Notes: generated by a model from the letters alone, not told the origin. Positions 9,955 to 21,138 are shown, counted from the stretch's first letter. The stretch: 64,000 nucleotides of DNA from Moniliophthora roreri (GCA_001466705.2 LATX02000210.1:248001-312000); one strand, 5' to 3'. Numbers and translations: made by a program.

Positions 9955-12113
9955 GGGGTTGAGGAATACGTCTGATGAAGAGGAAAAGTCTTCACGAAAT
10001 GTTAAGAACACGTGCAATGTTATACTGAAATGTTTGGACATACGCCAGAGTGTTTGATATCCAAAAACTCTAAACTGGACCGCCTTCAGCTGAAATTCGG
10101 AAATGGTACAGCAGGCCGAATTCCCTTCAGAGGAAACCAGTCCTTCATTCTATTCGCTATGAAACTTGACAATGACGGTGTGGTCCTCGTATCTGCAGAG
10201 GTAAGTATAAATCAATCGTGGACTAGACTCGAAGAATATTAGTGCAACGCGAATGTGGTTCAAAGTGTAGCACCCACGATCAGAACGAAACACTATCAAC
10301 ATACATGTAAGCCGGCCTGCGGGACGCCATGAAGGAAACGAGGTCTTGTACCAGTCAAGCTTCATAGGTGAGTGGTCGAGGTGAAATATCCAGAGCATTC
10401 CTTACATAGAGTGAAAAACAGACCTCGAATCAGTGTAGAGGTTCAGAATACCTTTCTTTAATCTTTGCGCAGCAACATATTCGCATCAGAACGAAGTCGG
10501 GGTCAACATTTCCCGACCAACTATTTTGTGGATCAAGTGAAATAGTGGACGTGGAAGCTCGTAATCTGCCCTAGCTAAGGGTACTGCAGGGGTAACGTCT
10601 GCTTCAGCGAACCCGACCCAGAGCACTCGTTTGAAGAAAGCATACCTATCCTTCTGCATTTACCAAGCGCTTACACACCCCAATGACCTAATCAAATCCT
10701 TCCGCAACCGCGCACCTCCTAGTCAACCTCATCGCCTCTTTCAAGACGCCCTCCCATTCATCACACTTCTCGACGTGTTGAACTCATCCGGAGGTTAATC
10801 AAGGTCCCATACAAGTCCTTTTGTACGCTAACCCTAAGCGAATCGATGATAGAGGGGGTCATAAACATGAGCAAAGTTTTGAGGATGATGGGCTTGAAGG
10901 CGGATAGATTCAAACGGGTGAGAAAACACTTTGCAGAAATGGCTTTGGGTACGTTGTTCGTTGAACCGAACAAGGCTTTGAACTTGACGCTTTTTTCTCC
11001 ATTAGATGAAGGGACAAGAGACAACACATTCCGAGGCCCTTTCCAGGAGCCAATTTCGAGGGTCGATTAATGGGAAGAGTTTCTTCTAAGGAGGGGATAT
11101 TGGCGAAATCATGGATGTCTGAAGGTTTGGGACGTGAGCTAGTAACATGATTGCCGAGGTGTGTTTAGCAATTTCTTAATCTTGTGCATCTCAACTAACA
11201 TGATCTTGTACCCGTCCTCGAGAGACCAACGGTTGCATCAACCAACTATTGAATCACGCCACCAGCATTCACGATAACCAAGATCTCAAATATTCTATAT
11301 CGCGGTAGCGGGCGATCCACAATCAGCCACCAGTGTTCTTCGCCTCCATGGGAACACTCAGGCCACATAGGGCGGGACCGTGGTGAGTAAGATGCCTGGG
11401 ATGTTCCCAGAATATCAGTTTCAAGGCGTGGTGTCAGTCGTGACAAAAAACGCGGGGTTGGGTGGTCTAGAATCGTTATATTCTCGTTCTCGATCTTCAT
11501 TGGAAGATGGCGAACGGTTCTCCTGGGGTCTCATAGTGGCGCCGAGAAGCCGTTGGAATGTTAGGGACTCGATGAAATTCCTTCCTCTCAGAAGTTCGAT
11601 GTCGTGACTCGTCTTCTCAGAGATGTTTTAATAGTCTGCGGCCTAGTACTTCGTTAATACCTTCCAAAGGGCTCAAGGCTACACCCCCATTTTCTGCCAG
11701 GAAGACACTGGGAGGATAGAAATTGCGAAATGAGCCAGCGATCGCATCGGGTACGCAAATGAAACCTTTTTGCTCACTGTTCAGTACTGATTCTACGCCG
11801 CAGATATTCGATATCGAACAGCCGCCAGACCTAGTCAGGAAACATGAAATACAATCCGGGCTCTCCTGGCGTAGGAATCCATACGACCAGCCATGAAAAT
11901 TTCATTCGGATAGTCCTAGTCACTCCAACCCCCAGGAGCCCTACCAAGGATGAACTAGACCCAGTGGCACGAGGAACATGGTTCGGGCGAACATACATGG
12001 GGAAGATGAAATTATAGGTGAGTAGAAATTCTAGTCCTTGTTCATTTGAGTTGATGATATTCTCAGCATGGATCATAACCTACAAAATTACACCAAAGGC
12101 AAGTACGATGTAA
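9955..12113. other. Gene-poor region with unassigned open frames
   Basis: No gene is recognised in these 2.1 kb apart from the relic at 10700-10785. Two minus-strand frames, 11246-11500 (ending WWLIVDRPLPRYRIFEIL...) and 11831-12076, look slightly protein-like but match no family I know and do not join into a credible spliced model. Confidence 0.4.
10700..10785 (-). pseudogene. Relic of the 3' end of the thiamine-diphosphate enzyme gene
   Basis: The minus strand reads HVEKCDEWEGVLKEAMRL followed by a Cys-Ala-Val tail, against HVEKREELEAVLKEAVRV in the last exon of the intact gene at 16978-19039. Only this ~30-codon piece is left and no further part of the parent is visible around it. A DNA-level copy from about 6 kb away is the simplest explanation. 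Confidence 0.6.
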
Positions 12114-13975
12114 TCACGAGGGCAAGACGAGATTGTGCTTATCAACAATCACATCCCAAAGCGGTGCCAATTCCCCTGTAGGGGATTTATCGTCCTCTTT
12201 TATCCGTTTGATATCGTGGAAGAAGCTATTGTCTTCCTCTCCTGGTGCAACGCTTCGTGGGATATCCACCATGTCAGGGAAGTTGAAGAACGCGACAATC
12301 GATGTCTTCCTCTGCTCCTTACCAATACTCACGTCATGGAAGGTCGGAAGATACGTTCCTTTTGACCATCTGTACAGGGTGGAGCCTCCCATGAGGATAG
12401 TACCCCCGAAACCGGGCTCGCGGTATGTTCCGTCGAAATCGTATACGCCCAGTCCAGGCCCATCGGTAATGAGCGCAGAGAGGAAATTTCCATCAGGATG
12501 AAGACCAATTCCTCCCGGTTTGCCTGCGTGAGCAACGTACTTGATGATTCGATACCGTACAGTGCAGCGTTGGATCATCTCTGCACCAAGCCCAAGTGCA
12601 CGACAGCACGAAACCAGTGTACTATCAAGAACATGCTTCAGATACTCGAGTGAGGCCCTAACGCGGGCGTTCCGGAGCGCCATCAAGCCCGAGAGGCCGT
12701 CTTTCAGATCTCCATCGAACTTGGCAATCTCATATTCGGAGTTGAGAAGCGGGTGTGCAACACCTTTGGACGCGAACCAGCATGATTTCCGCCAAACAAC
12801 TTTTTTGTCGGTGCCTTCATATGATAACGCGGGCTCAAAGTGGCCCAAGTATTCGCCGAGGTCCTTCATTGCATTCATGACCCGTTTGTGCTGGGGTGAG
12901 TCCCAATCGAACACGTACTCCTTTCCCTCTCGGAATGCAGCGACAATATCTGAGAGACGCTGGGACACACGAGGTAAATGCTGGAGTGGGTGGCCTTCAC
13001 GTAGTAGTAAGACTACGTTTGGATTGGAGAGCGACATCAATCCAAAGGAGATCAGCTCCCCAGTACGAGTGGACGCAATGGAGGCTGTTTCAGGGGTGTA
13101 TGCATTGGAAGATATGAACTGCGTGTTACTGCTATTCTTGGCGTCTAGAGGCCGGGGAAACGCCAATGCAGCCCGGAATAGATCCAGGGATTCGTTGCTG
13201 GGATATTCGAAATCCTCGAACGTAGTTCCTCCAACAAAGTGCACAAACGCGAATGCAGGATGGCTGCGTTTGATACATTCTACCATCGCAGTGTAGAACT
13301 GAAGGAAGTTGGCCACACGATTGCCGTCGACAATAGCGAAGGGGGAAAAGCGAATACCTAGGCGCTCTTCTGGAATGACGGTCACGACAGCCTTCAGAAT
13401 ATCGAAGAGTTTATTGACCGCCTGTTCTTGGGACTGGCAGTTGAGCAGTGCGTTTTGTAGCACGGAACCTTGGGCTAAAGGACACGTTCAGACTCGAACC
13501 AATATTATTTCACATCACTTACAAGCATCCAATTCAACGCCGTCGTAACCGCACGAAGTTGCTTCAGAAACCCGTTCTATCAACCCCCCAACCAGACTCT
13601 CGATAGGGCCATCACGAGCGTCCACTGAATAAAGGAAAGAACTTAGTACTGAAAGGAACATGAACACATTTACTTACCTAGGCAGAACGCTACGCCGTTC
13701 GATTCGTGGATAACCTCTGCGATATTTTTTCGAATGGAAACGTCAGCGTGTGGCCCATTGGATGGTACAATCACCAGTCCGCCTTCAGTTGCGCACTTGC
13801 GGTCTAATGCAGATGAGTTGTAGCCTACGTAAGCGGTACAGAGGAAGAACCTACAGAAGTCCTCGATGTTTAGTGCAATGGGCTCATGTAAGGGAGGACT
13901 GATGACGATGCGGTGTTGAAGGTCTAGGTTTCCGAGCTTGGTCGGAGTGAAGAGAGGGATCGCTGCGGTAGACAT
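12114..13975 (-). CDS. Degenerate old-yellow-enzyme barrel fused to a 2-oxoglutarate/Fe(II) oxygenase domain
   Basis: Three exons (13678-13975, 13523-13624, 12114-13474) encode 586 aa. Residues ~1-305 follow the OYE (FMN oxidoreductase) fold: LFTPTKLGNLDLQHRIV, CATEGGLVIVPS, DGVELD, RLGIRFSPF, ISFGLMSLSNPN. Key OYE features are changed: the usual APLTR after strand 1 is SPPLHEP, the HGAHGYL block is missing, and FGR..NPDL has become FGL..NPNV, so flavin chemistry may be lost. Residues ~320-586 match the non-haem iron oxygenase core: HPD (His459, Asp461), DGPGLGVYDFDG, YRWSKGTYLPTFHDV (His513) and KTSIVAFFNF, where Lys replaces the usual Arg of RxS. The substrate is unknown. It lies head-to-head with the TIR gene. 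Confidence 0.8.
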
Positions 13976-14258
13976 TGTGGCGAAAGATAGAAGTGAGGCT
14001 AAGAGCTCATTCGTCTGCGTCTTTTGTATGCCTTTTCACGTCCTACATTACAGGAGACTATGTAAATTCGTAATGGACCCAGAAATAACCCCGTTACTGA
14101 TGCGGTTAGCCCGGAATCTTCCAATGGCCAATGCGACCGCAGAGCGAATATCCGAATCAGTTTACGCAACGTCGAGGAGTTCAACAAGGGACGTCAAATT
14201 TCTTGTCGTGTGACTGGTTTGGCTCGGATGCCTGCGCCACCGAGGTCTCTTTCGATAT

Positions 14259-15255
14259 TTGACCACGCCGCAAGTTTCCAAGCATAATTTCCTTCAACGG
14301 ACAGTACTGAGACTTCCATATATATTCGCGGCTTTCATCTACCGTTTCTGTGGCCTGTGCTTCAAGTTCAGTCTTCTGGCACATTTGCTCATCCAGATAT
14401 CCGCTTTCGCTTTGTCTCTTGGCGTGACATTGTTCGTCCCTGCAGAGATTTTCTTCGAAATGAACAGCCGCCAAAATGAAAAAGGCTCCAAAGTGGCACG
14501 GCAAGGTGAGCCCCCGAGGTTAATTCTCATAGCATAATGCTGACTGCTGGACAATGGCTTGAAGTCAATGCTGCCACTTACGACTGTATAATTTTCTACA
14601 GATGGTTCACTCGAGACGGGAAGCAAGAGCGGGGGCGTGTCATGGCGCGACTGATTGCAGAGGTACTGGAATCCATGGGTGTCGCAGTGTGGCTCGACCA
14701 GCACGAAATGAGCAGAAGCTCAACTCGCGAACAAGTCCTGGATGGCATCCGCAAGGCGTTTCAGCGTGTGCGATACGTGGTTATTCTCGCCGCACCTGGA
14801 GACTGGGATCGATTTGTGGACCATGATGACATTCACCAGTGGGAGTGGGAGATGAGTCTGAAGAGTGGTATAACACATCTCTTTGGTCACGAAATTGTTT
14901 ACTGACCCGATGCCCAGATAAGCCGGTGTGGGTGCTTCAGTACGATACTTGTCCTGAAATTCGACCACACCCAATCGATCTTGCCCACCGGATGTCTTCT
15001 TTTAGTGTTTTGCTTGCAGGCCTCGTTCTACGAAGGGCTATTGAAGTGCGCACCATAATGATGGACAACGTTGACGCGACACTGCAGGAAGTAGTGGGAT
15101 GCAACGATGCGACGAAAATTATACCAGTTCCTCAAGTTCTACCCTACTCTGTTGACCAGAAATGCCCCGTAAAAAGCTGGATTAGAAATCGCGGCCTCGA
15201 AACCCTTGTATTCTTTAGTACTCTTACGCTTTACTCTTGCTACATGCTGTTGTAA
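14259..15255 (+). CDS. TIR-domain protein with hydrophobic N-terminal segment
   Basis: The TIR core is read from 14567 on: YDCIIFYRW (strand A), RGRVMARLIAEVLESMGVAVWLDQHEM, STREQVLDGIRKAF, RYVVILAAP, then HQWEWEMSLKS, where the W-x-x-E glutamate matches the NAD-cleaving position of TIR enzymes. After an intron at 14868-14917 the frame continues DKPVWVLQYDTCPEIRPHP, fitting strand E, and ends at 15255 after a hydrophobic tail. Two starts are possible: ATG 14537 (TIR alone) or ATG 14259, which adds a leader with two likely membrane segments, joined through an intron at 14506-14564. TIR domains are scaffolds or NAD hydrolases; which applies here is inference. It is divergent from the OYE/2OG gene. 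Confidence 0.7.
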
Positions 15256-15268
15256 ATGTCATATGGCA

Positions 15269-15276
15269 ATTCAAAC
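15269..15276. repeat. Left target-site duplication of the hAT-type MITE
   Basis: ATTCAAAC directly before the element; the identical 8 bases follow it at 15890-15897. Confidence 0.85.
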
Positions 15277-15889
15277 TAGGGATGCGAACCGTAACCGTAT
15301 AGAGACTTGGGAGATCACCCATACGGTACGGGTACTGGACGGGGAGGCCCGTAAATAGCCGTCAAGTTGACGGCCGTATACGGGCGTAATACGGGTAACA
15401 AAAGATGGCTGGGTAGAACTGTATCAGCCCCGAATATGAAATAAGAGGCTTAATTCGGGTTGAACGTTGAACAAAGAATCTGAGATTGATGCCTGTTAGG
15501 CTTGAATTGCTTTGCTAAGCAAATCATGACGAGGCGTCTTTCGCGTTTGCACCATCGCACTCGGCTTGCACCTTGCTTCAACTTCTACTTCTCCGGAGAC
15601 CATTCGGATTCTGATGTTGGTCAAGAAGCGACTACATCTCACTCGAGTACAGTGCGAAAAGAAGCTTCGCCAATAAGTTACATTCATAACCATGTACCTA
15701 CAAAATTATTCTCAAGTTCTATCCTATTCATTGACCCGTAACCCGTATTACGCCTGTATTACTGCCCGTACCGTGACCGTAAGTCATTTCATAGGTGAAG
15801 TTTTACGGGCCGTATATGTACGCCCGTCACCGTAAAAACCCGTCAAATTATACGGCCGTAACCGTAATACGGTACGGTTCGCAGCCCTA
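15277..15889. mobile_element. Non-autonomous hAT-type transposon (MITE), 613 bp
   Basis: The ends are inverted repeats: the left end starts TAGGGATGCGAACCG and the right end, read on the other strand, starts TAGGGCTGCGAACCG. The element is bordered by a perfect 8-bp duplication, ATTCAAAC. An 8-bp duplication with TAGGG ends is typical of the hAT superfamily. Subterminal regions are packed with CCCGTA/TACGGG words in both orientations, likely transposase binding sites. It holds no transposase and must be moved in trans. It sits 21 bases beyond the stop codon of the TIR gene, so it may supply that gene's 3' untranslated region. Confidence 0.88.
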
Positions 15890-15897
15890 ATTCAAAC
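15890..15897. repeat. Right target-site duplication of the hAT-type MITE
   Basis: ATTCAAAC, identical to 15269-15276. Confidence 0.85.
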
Positions 15898-16341
15898 TCA
15901 TGAGCGCAAACATTGGGAGGGTTGTAAACTTGTACTGTTAACGCGTGAGATCGCTGTTATGACTGCTCTGTCATTCCTACATCTTACACTCACGATTACG
16001 CACAGAAATTGGGAGGAGACTCGTCAGAGTCAGGTCGAGTCGAGCTGTATCAATACAAAAGATTGACATGCGAATGCATCGCACTCCTCGGAATTCAGAT
16101 ACTCTTCTATCCGAAATATCTTTACATCATTGATTCGGGCTTATTACCCAACGTTTGCTCCTCATCCCACAGGTGGATCCTCTTGACGGCCTGGATTCAT
16201 CTCTGTCGCCCGGTATATTTATGTGCAGAACGTGAAGAACGTCAGGGGATGCTTCTTCCTCCCGAGGAAGGCTGAGATGCGGTCATGAGGGTCTTTGTCA
16301 TGTTCGTCGGCGAGGCTGGCACAAGTCAAAAACAATGCTCT
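15898..16341. other. Intergenic region after the MITE
   Basis: A plus-strand open frame (16009-16275, hydrophobic then Glu/Arg-rich) is present but matches nothing and could be either chance or an extra 3' exon of the TIR gene displaced by the MITE. Not called as a gene. Confidence 0.3.
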
Positions 16342-16628
16342 CGTTTCCAGCTTTACGTAGGCTATAGCCTATAACCCCAATCAGCAAAACACCATCAGGG
16401 CCGTTTTCTGGGGTTAACCGACGATGAAAGCGAAGCAGAACGACGAACGGTCCATCGACATCTATCACACCACAACTTTCCCACCCATCTTATTACCGTA
16501 TAAGGAAAAAATCCGCACACTCCCTCAACTTGGCTCCTCGTCTATACCCGCTTTTCATTCTCAGGATCTGTATCGACACGCGCAAACATACCCACCAACG
16601 CCAAAAACACTGTATACTGGTTCATTGT
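16342..16628 (-). pseudogene. Duplicated 3' fragment of the APH-like gene at 44-45 kb
   Basis: On the minus strand this piece repeats the last coding stretch of the gene at 43980-45122 (VFLALVGMFARVDTDPENEKRV here against AFLALVVLLERVDADPENEKRV there) and then runs past the stop into matching 3' flank, including TGGTGTTTTGCTGAT and TATAGCCTA. The copy therefore came from genomic DNA and not from a spliced transcript of the coding part alone. The frame is interrupted and no upstream exons are present. Confidence 0.75.
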
Positions 16629-16977
16629 GTTCATTCTGTTGTGAACCAAACCACTTCCACAAAATATGCAATAGCTAATCGGGATGATGTCAAAGAGCGT
16701 CCGAAGGAAGGAACGGCACAAGGTCTGAGCGGCCGTTACTAGTAAATACCTGAAGCATAATGTTCTTGTATCAAGATTAGGACGGCCGGTCCCATATTGC
16801 ACGTACGGCCGTCCGCTGTATCTCAGGTAAGAGTTGTCAGCATCGTATTATCCAATTTGAGACAAAAGCTTGCATTCATCACGGTCAATGTTACAGGGGT
16901 TTACATTTACATGGGAATTGTGCAACCTTTCTAGGTGCGAAAATTTGTTTAGCAACTCCACCTCTCCATTCCTATTC

Positions 16978-19039
16978 CTAGATTTTCTCCAATACACAAT
17001 CCACAACTGCACACCTCGCTTCCTCCCTAACAACCCTCACCGCCTCTTTCAACACCGCTTCCAATTCTTCGCGCTTCTCAACATGTTTACCCCATGCCCA
17101 CCCTGCTGTAGCAGCTACAGCAATCTGTGCATAATCTGGTTTCTCTTCGTGATCGAACCCAAACCCCACGGATAACTCGTCTGCAGATGTGGAGCGGGAG
17201 CCGTAGCCGGTTGGGTGGACGCCTAGCATTGATAGTTTCGGACTCTGTGTACATCGTTACAAAGAGAAGAACACGGAAGGAATAGGAACTGCAAAGCCGT
17301 ACCTTCCAACCCCCATTGTTCAGTATAACTGTTAAGAACGGCTGTATATATCTTGGTGTCAGCAAATAAGGAATATAACCATCTGCACAGACTTGCCGTA
17401 TTATACCTCCTTGATACCCAAAATGCTGAACTTGGCACACCGAAAAGGTACGAACCGTCTCCTACTACGGCCATGATTAGATCGTAATTCTTTGCCTCCC
17501 CTTCCTTCTGTGTGCCGAGGGCGAGGTGAGCACCAGCTGAAGCAGCCAACGACCACCCCAACGACGCTCCTCCAGATGTGAGCATACTCCCCGCTTCTTG
17601 AGGTCTTAGATGCTCCCATACGAGAGGATAATTCGATATACCCTCGTTGAGGGTCAACGTACGAAGGGTAGAAGTAACGGAGCGCAGAACGGTCATTAGG
17701 TACGGGACAGTCATACTCCCGGTACCAGCTCGAGCTTGAACCTCGGCAGAATCAAGCGTGGCCATCCACTTGTCATGTTCTTCCTTCAACTTGTCACCTC
17801 TAGACCTGACCTTGACCGACTCACTCTCGTGAGCGGGTAACGCGTCAATGATTTGTTTAAGAGCGGTCTCTGCGTCTGCTCTCGCTACAATTTCCACTCC
17901 AGCGTGTAAACTCATCTCCCAAGATCCTATCGCTACGGACACCTTCAACGGGTCACCCGAGTCCAATATAAACACCTTGGCATTCTCGTTTGGCGGCGTG
18001 TTGGATGGTTTCCAAGGGATATCAGAGTCGATTACAATAATGACATCGGCTTGAGAGAAGTGTGAAGAGATCTCATTGCGCGCATCGGGTGTGTGGTAGG
18101 ATACTCCGACGGAATACGGATGTTCGAAGGGTACGTTGACAGCTGATGGGCAGGTGCAGAGGATAGGTATCGCGAGTTTCCAGGATAATTCGACGAGAGG
18201 CGCGACAGCAGCTTTATTTCGTCCCAAATGCGATGTGATAATCAATGGGTTCTCTGCTTCGAGGAGAGCAGACACGAGGGTTTTGGTGTCGTTCGGAGAG
18301 AGGGCAGAGGGTGAGAGTGGGATGGGGTTACGGGCTTTCTTCGTGGTGAGAGAGGTGAACAGTTCTTCGGACAGTTCCTCTTCCATGACTTCGCGACGAG
18401 CCCAGAGATATACGGGTCCTTTGGGGTCGCTTCTTGCTCTTTACAAACAAAACGGTCAAGTTTAGGTATTGGGTGTGAGATGGGTACGCACATTTGAAGA
18501 GCACCATTAACTACTTGGTCGATATTCTTCCCGCTGTGGATTTCAGTCGTCTGACGCATGTATTGGCGCACGATTGCTGGTTGGTCTGGGATATCTGTTG
18601 AAAATAATATCGACTGAACAAGGAAAAGAGAATAGCCTCGTCGTTGAAACACACCTTGAATCCACATAATCCACTCATTCCTACTCCCTTTCTGCTCGTT
18701 ACGACTACTAAACGGTGACGCGCCAGCATAGATAAGCACAGGCGTCCTTCCGCGATCGACATTATGTATCGCACCAGCCAACGCCTGCGTACCAACATCG
18801 ACATGTACAATAACAGCCGCAGGTTTACCGGTAACCTGTCCATACCCCTGGGCAGCACTCAAAGCGACCATTTCGTTTGGGCATGTTATGACTTGGAGGC
18901 ATGTTTCTCCGGATGAGGTGCGTTGACGCTGGAGGTCCTCGAGTAGAGCTGGATGGTCTGAGCCCCAGTTGACAAAGGCATGAGTGATGCCTGCGTTGGA
19001 CAGGATTTGGAGAAATGCGGAGGAGGTTGTGTAAACCAT
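16978..19039 (-). CDS. Thiamine-diphosphate-dependent enzyme of the acetolactate synthase/benzoylformate decarboxylase superfamily
   Basis: The first exon from ATG 19039 (MVYTTSSAFLQILSNAGITH) gives the pyrimidine-binding domain with the catalytic-type glutamate in CPNEMVALSAAQGYG. A middle domain follows (PLVELSWKLAIPILCTCPSA..., DVIIVIDSDIPW). The diphosphate-binding domain shows AVVGDGSYLFGVPSSAFW and, after a short exon, PFLTVILNNGGWK: the GDG...NN cofactor motif. The last exon reads LGVHPTGYGSRSTSADELSVGF and ends at 16978. Several introns of about 50 bases interrupt it. Such enzymes ligate or cleave 2-keto acids or aldehydes. The sequence does not show which substrate, and it is less like the canonical branched-chain ALS than like fungal paralogues. 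A relic of its last exon lies at 10.7 kb. Confidence 0.82.
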
Positions 19040-19298
19040 GTCCAAGAAGTGAGCCGATGGGAGCGGTCAACGGCAGGGGAATCTGAAGACGTTGTGCTCT
19101 CAGTCATGGGTTCTATGGGTCACCTGCAGTGGATTCACTGGGAACGACAAATCGTTTTTGGGTATACCCAGTATGTCAAGGTTGATAGTACAAAGAAGTC
19201 GTCGTGGGACAAGCGCCCAAGTCCGAGTTATCCATTCCACGTTGCGGGTCATTACATGCATTACAGGTCATTGATCATATAAAGTCGTACATAGCTCC

Positions 19299-20338
19299 TC
19301 AAAGTGCAGAACTAAGATGCAACACTACCCAGACTAACGCGAGCGTACCAATACTTGGTGTGTTCCACCCAAGCGCACCATTGGGATCGATGAGCGGGGC
19401 AGACGCTCCGATAGTCTGATTCAAACAATCCTTCAAAGTCGTGTCGATATTGGACGGAAGAGGCGTTGGAGGTGCATTTTCGTCCGGCGACAGAGCAGAT
19501 GTGTCATTGTAGCCATCGAGAGTAAGCGCGACACTGCTAGCACGATAATACTGAATAGCATTCTCCGGCTGAGGTGGTGAAGTCGAATCGGTATTGTTAA
19601 TGGGACTGGGAGTTGTAGATGAGGTATTTTGATTCAAGTTTGACGAGCAACTGCTGGTAATATCCTGGATCAACTCTGTCACCGTGAAATTGTCTGCAAC
19701 AACACGGAATGTCGAATTGGTAGAGTTGGATACAAAGGCAGCGGAGACCATGGGTCCACCTGGTCGACTCGAATTGTCTGGATTTCCGTACTACAGAACA
19801 AATGTCAGTTGGTCGATTAGTCACTAAAGGGATGCTCAAAGGCTCACTTCTCGGTTATGGAGGTAGGCAGCGCTTCCTACACCAGCAGCGCCTCCCCAAG
19901 CAACAGGCCAGAAGAAGAACGGAAATCCTCGATTGGCGACTCCTCGACCTGCTATACCGGGATATCCGCTGCCATATTGACTGCAGAAAGAGACTAAGCA
20001 TAACCTCATGTACAGTATAACGTTGATGCACTGTACCTATTTCCATAAATCTGATCCCTCGTTCCACCTCCCTGCTGTCTACCAGAGAAAAATTGTCCAG
20101 AAGGTATAGCAGACACCGGTCCTCCACCGTTACTAGACGAAGACGCAGGTCGAGACGTTCCTCCGACTGAAACTGGGCCAGATCTCCCTCCCCCACCTGA
20201 AGAACCTCCACTAGACCCCCCACCAGAACGGCCTCCCGATCCTCCTCCACCCCTTCCTCCTCCACCTCCTCCAGCTCTAGGACTGAGACTTCGTTTTTTC
20301 TGTTTCGAGTATCGCGAGGTGATGAGGGGAAAGTACAT
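19299..20338 (-). CDS. Glycine-rich surface protein with hydrophobic C-terminus
   Basis: Three exons read MYFPLITSRYSKQKKRSLSPRA, then a long Gly/Ser stretch, YGSGYPGIAGRG, a Trp/Phe-rich hydrophobic patch (FPFFFWPVAWGGAAGVGS), and EYGNPDNSSRPGGPM followed by a domain with TFRVVADNFTVTELIQDI and several N-glycosylation sites. The end, LALVWVVLHLSSAL, is hydrophobic like a GPI-attachment signal. Splice junctions around 19990-20050 and 19790-19845 keep the frame. No clear cleavable signal peptide is visible at this start, so the true N-terminus may lie further upstream. Probably a cell-surface protein of a conserved but unnamed fungal family; function unknown. Confidence 0.65.
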
Positions 20339-21138
20339 GGTGGTTATTGAGAAAGATCAACATCATAGCTGTTGAAAAATAACACTCCACACTGTCCAAA
20401 TCAATCTATCTCTCAATCTATCCCTCCCGACCACACAACTCCTAGTATCTTGCTATCCGCAGTCAGGTTTGGTACCAGCCGTCCGGATATTGGCGTCAGG
20501 TACAGGAACTTCGCGTAATGTATATACTGTAAACGCTACTGATGCTCCTTGTCTACCCACAGATGCTCCACCTAATACTCTAAATCTATAGTCACATGTG
20601 CATGGACTCGAACCCGTTGGCGCGCTACCCGTTGCGGCTGATGGGCTGATGGGTGTCAACGTCACCAGCTAGCAGCATTCTGACTCATTTGGGTGAAGAA
20701 TAGAATTATTTAACCAGATTGCTTCCCAGAATTGAGAAGAGATATCGTCTATTTTGCGACGACCAGATGCTTGAAATGGTGCGTACAGGATGCGACTCCG
20801 AAAAGGTTTAGGGCTAGCTGCCTTTGTGACGCTCCGCTGGCTTCAGCGCACAGCATGAAACAACTTCATCTTCAATGAATCGGATACATACGTCGTTCCT
20901 CCTGCTGCTAAGATTCCTCAGGCACAAATGACTGAAATGTGAGCTTTCGGGTTATCGCATATTTCCTGATTGCGTTCGGTATGGAGTCATCAGGAAGAAC
21001 GTGGAAGCGCTCGCAGGACTTCAAACTTTTAACTTCCGTTTGCTATCCGACACCGGTCTGAGCAGCGACAGAGTTGCAAGTACGATGGACAGCCAGTTGC
21101 CTGAATTTAACCAAGCCTTTACGAAGATTTCCCTTGTA
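20339..21138. other. Intergenic region with one doubtful small frame
   Basis: A minus-strand frame at 20453-20665 (containing CTCDYRFRVLGGASVG and ending TKPDCG) has a protein-like composition but no signal peptide or partner exon that I can find. The rest shows nothing. Confidence 0.3.

Noticed and set aside
12541..13296. A 251-codon plus-strand open frame
   Set aside because: It lies fully antisense to the OYE/2OG exon, which has clear domain homology; the opposite frame has no recognisable motif.
14506..14531. A 26-base intron joining the hydrophobic leader to the TIR frame
   Set aside because: Too short for splicing; an acceptor at 14564 gives a 59-base intron and keeps the frame.
15277..15889. 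Repeated CCCGTA/TACGGG words as a CRISPR-like or satellite array
   Set aside because: The words have no fixed spacing and occur in both orientations inside an element with terminal inverted repeats and an 8-bp target duplication.
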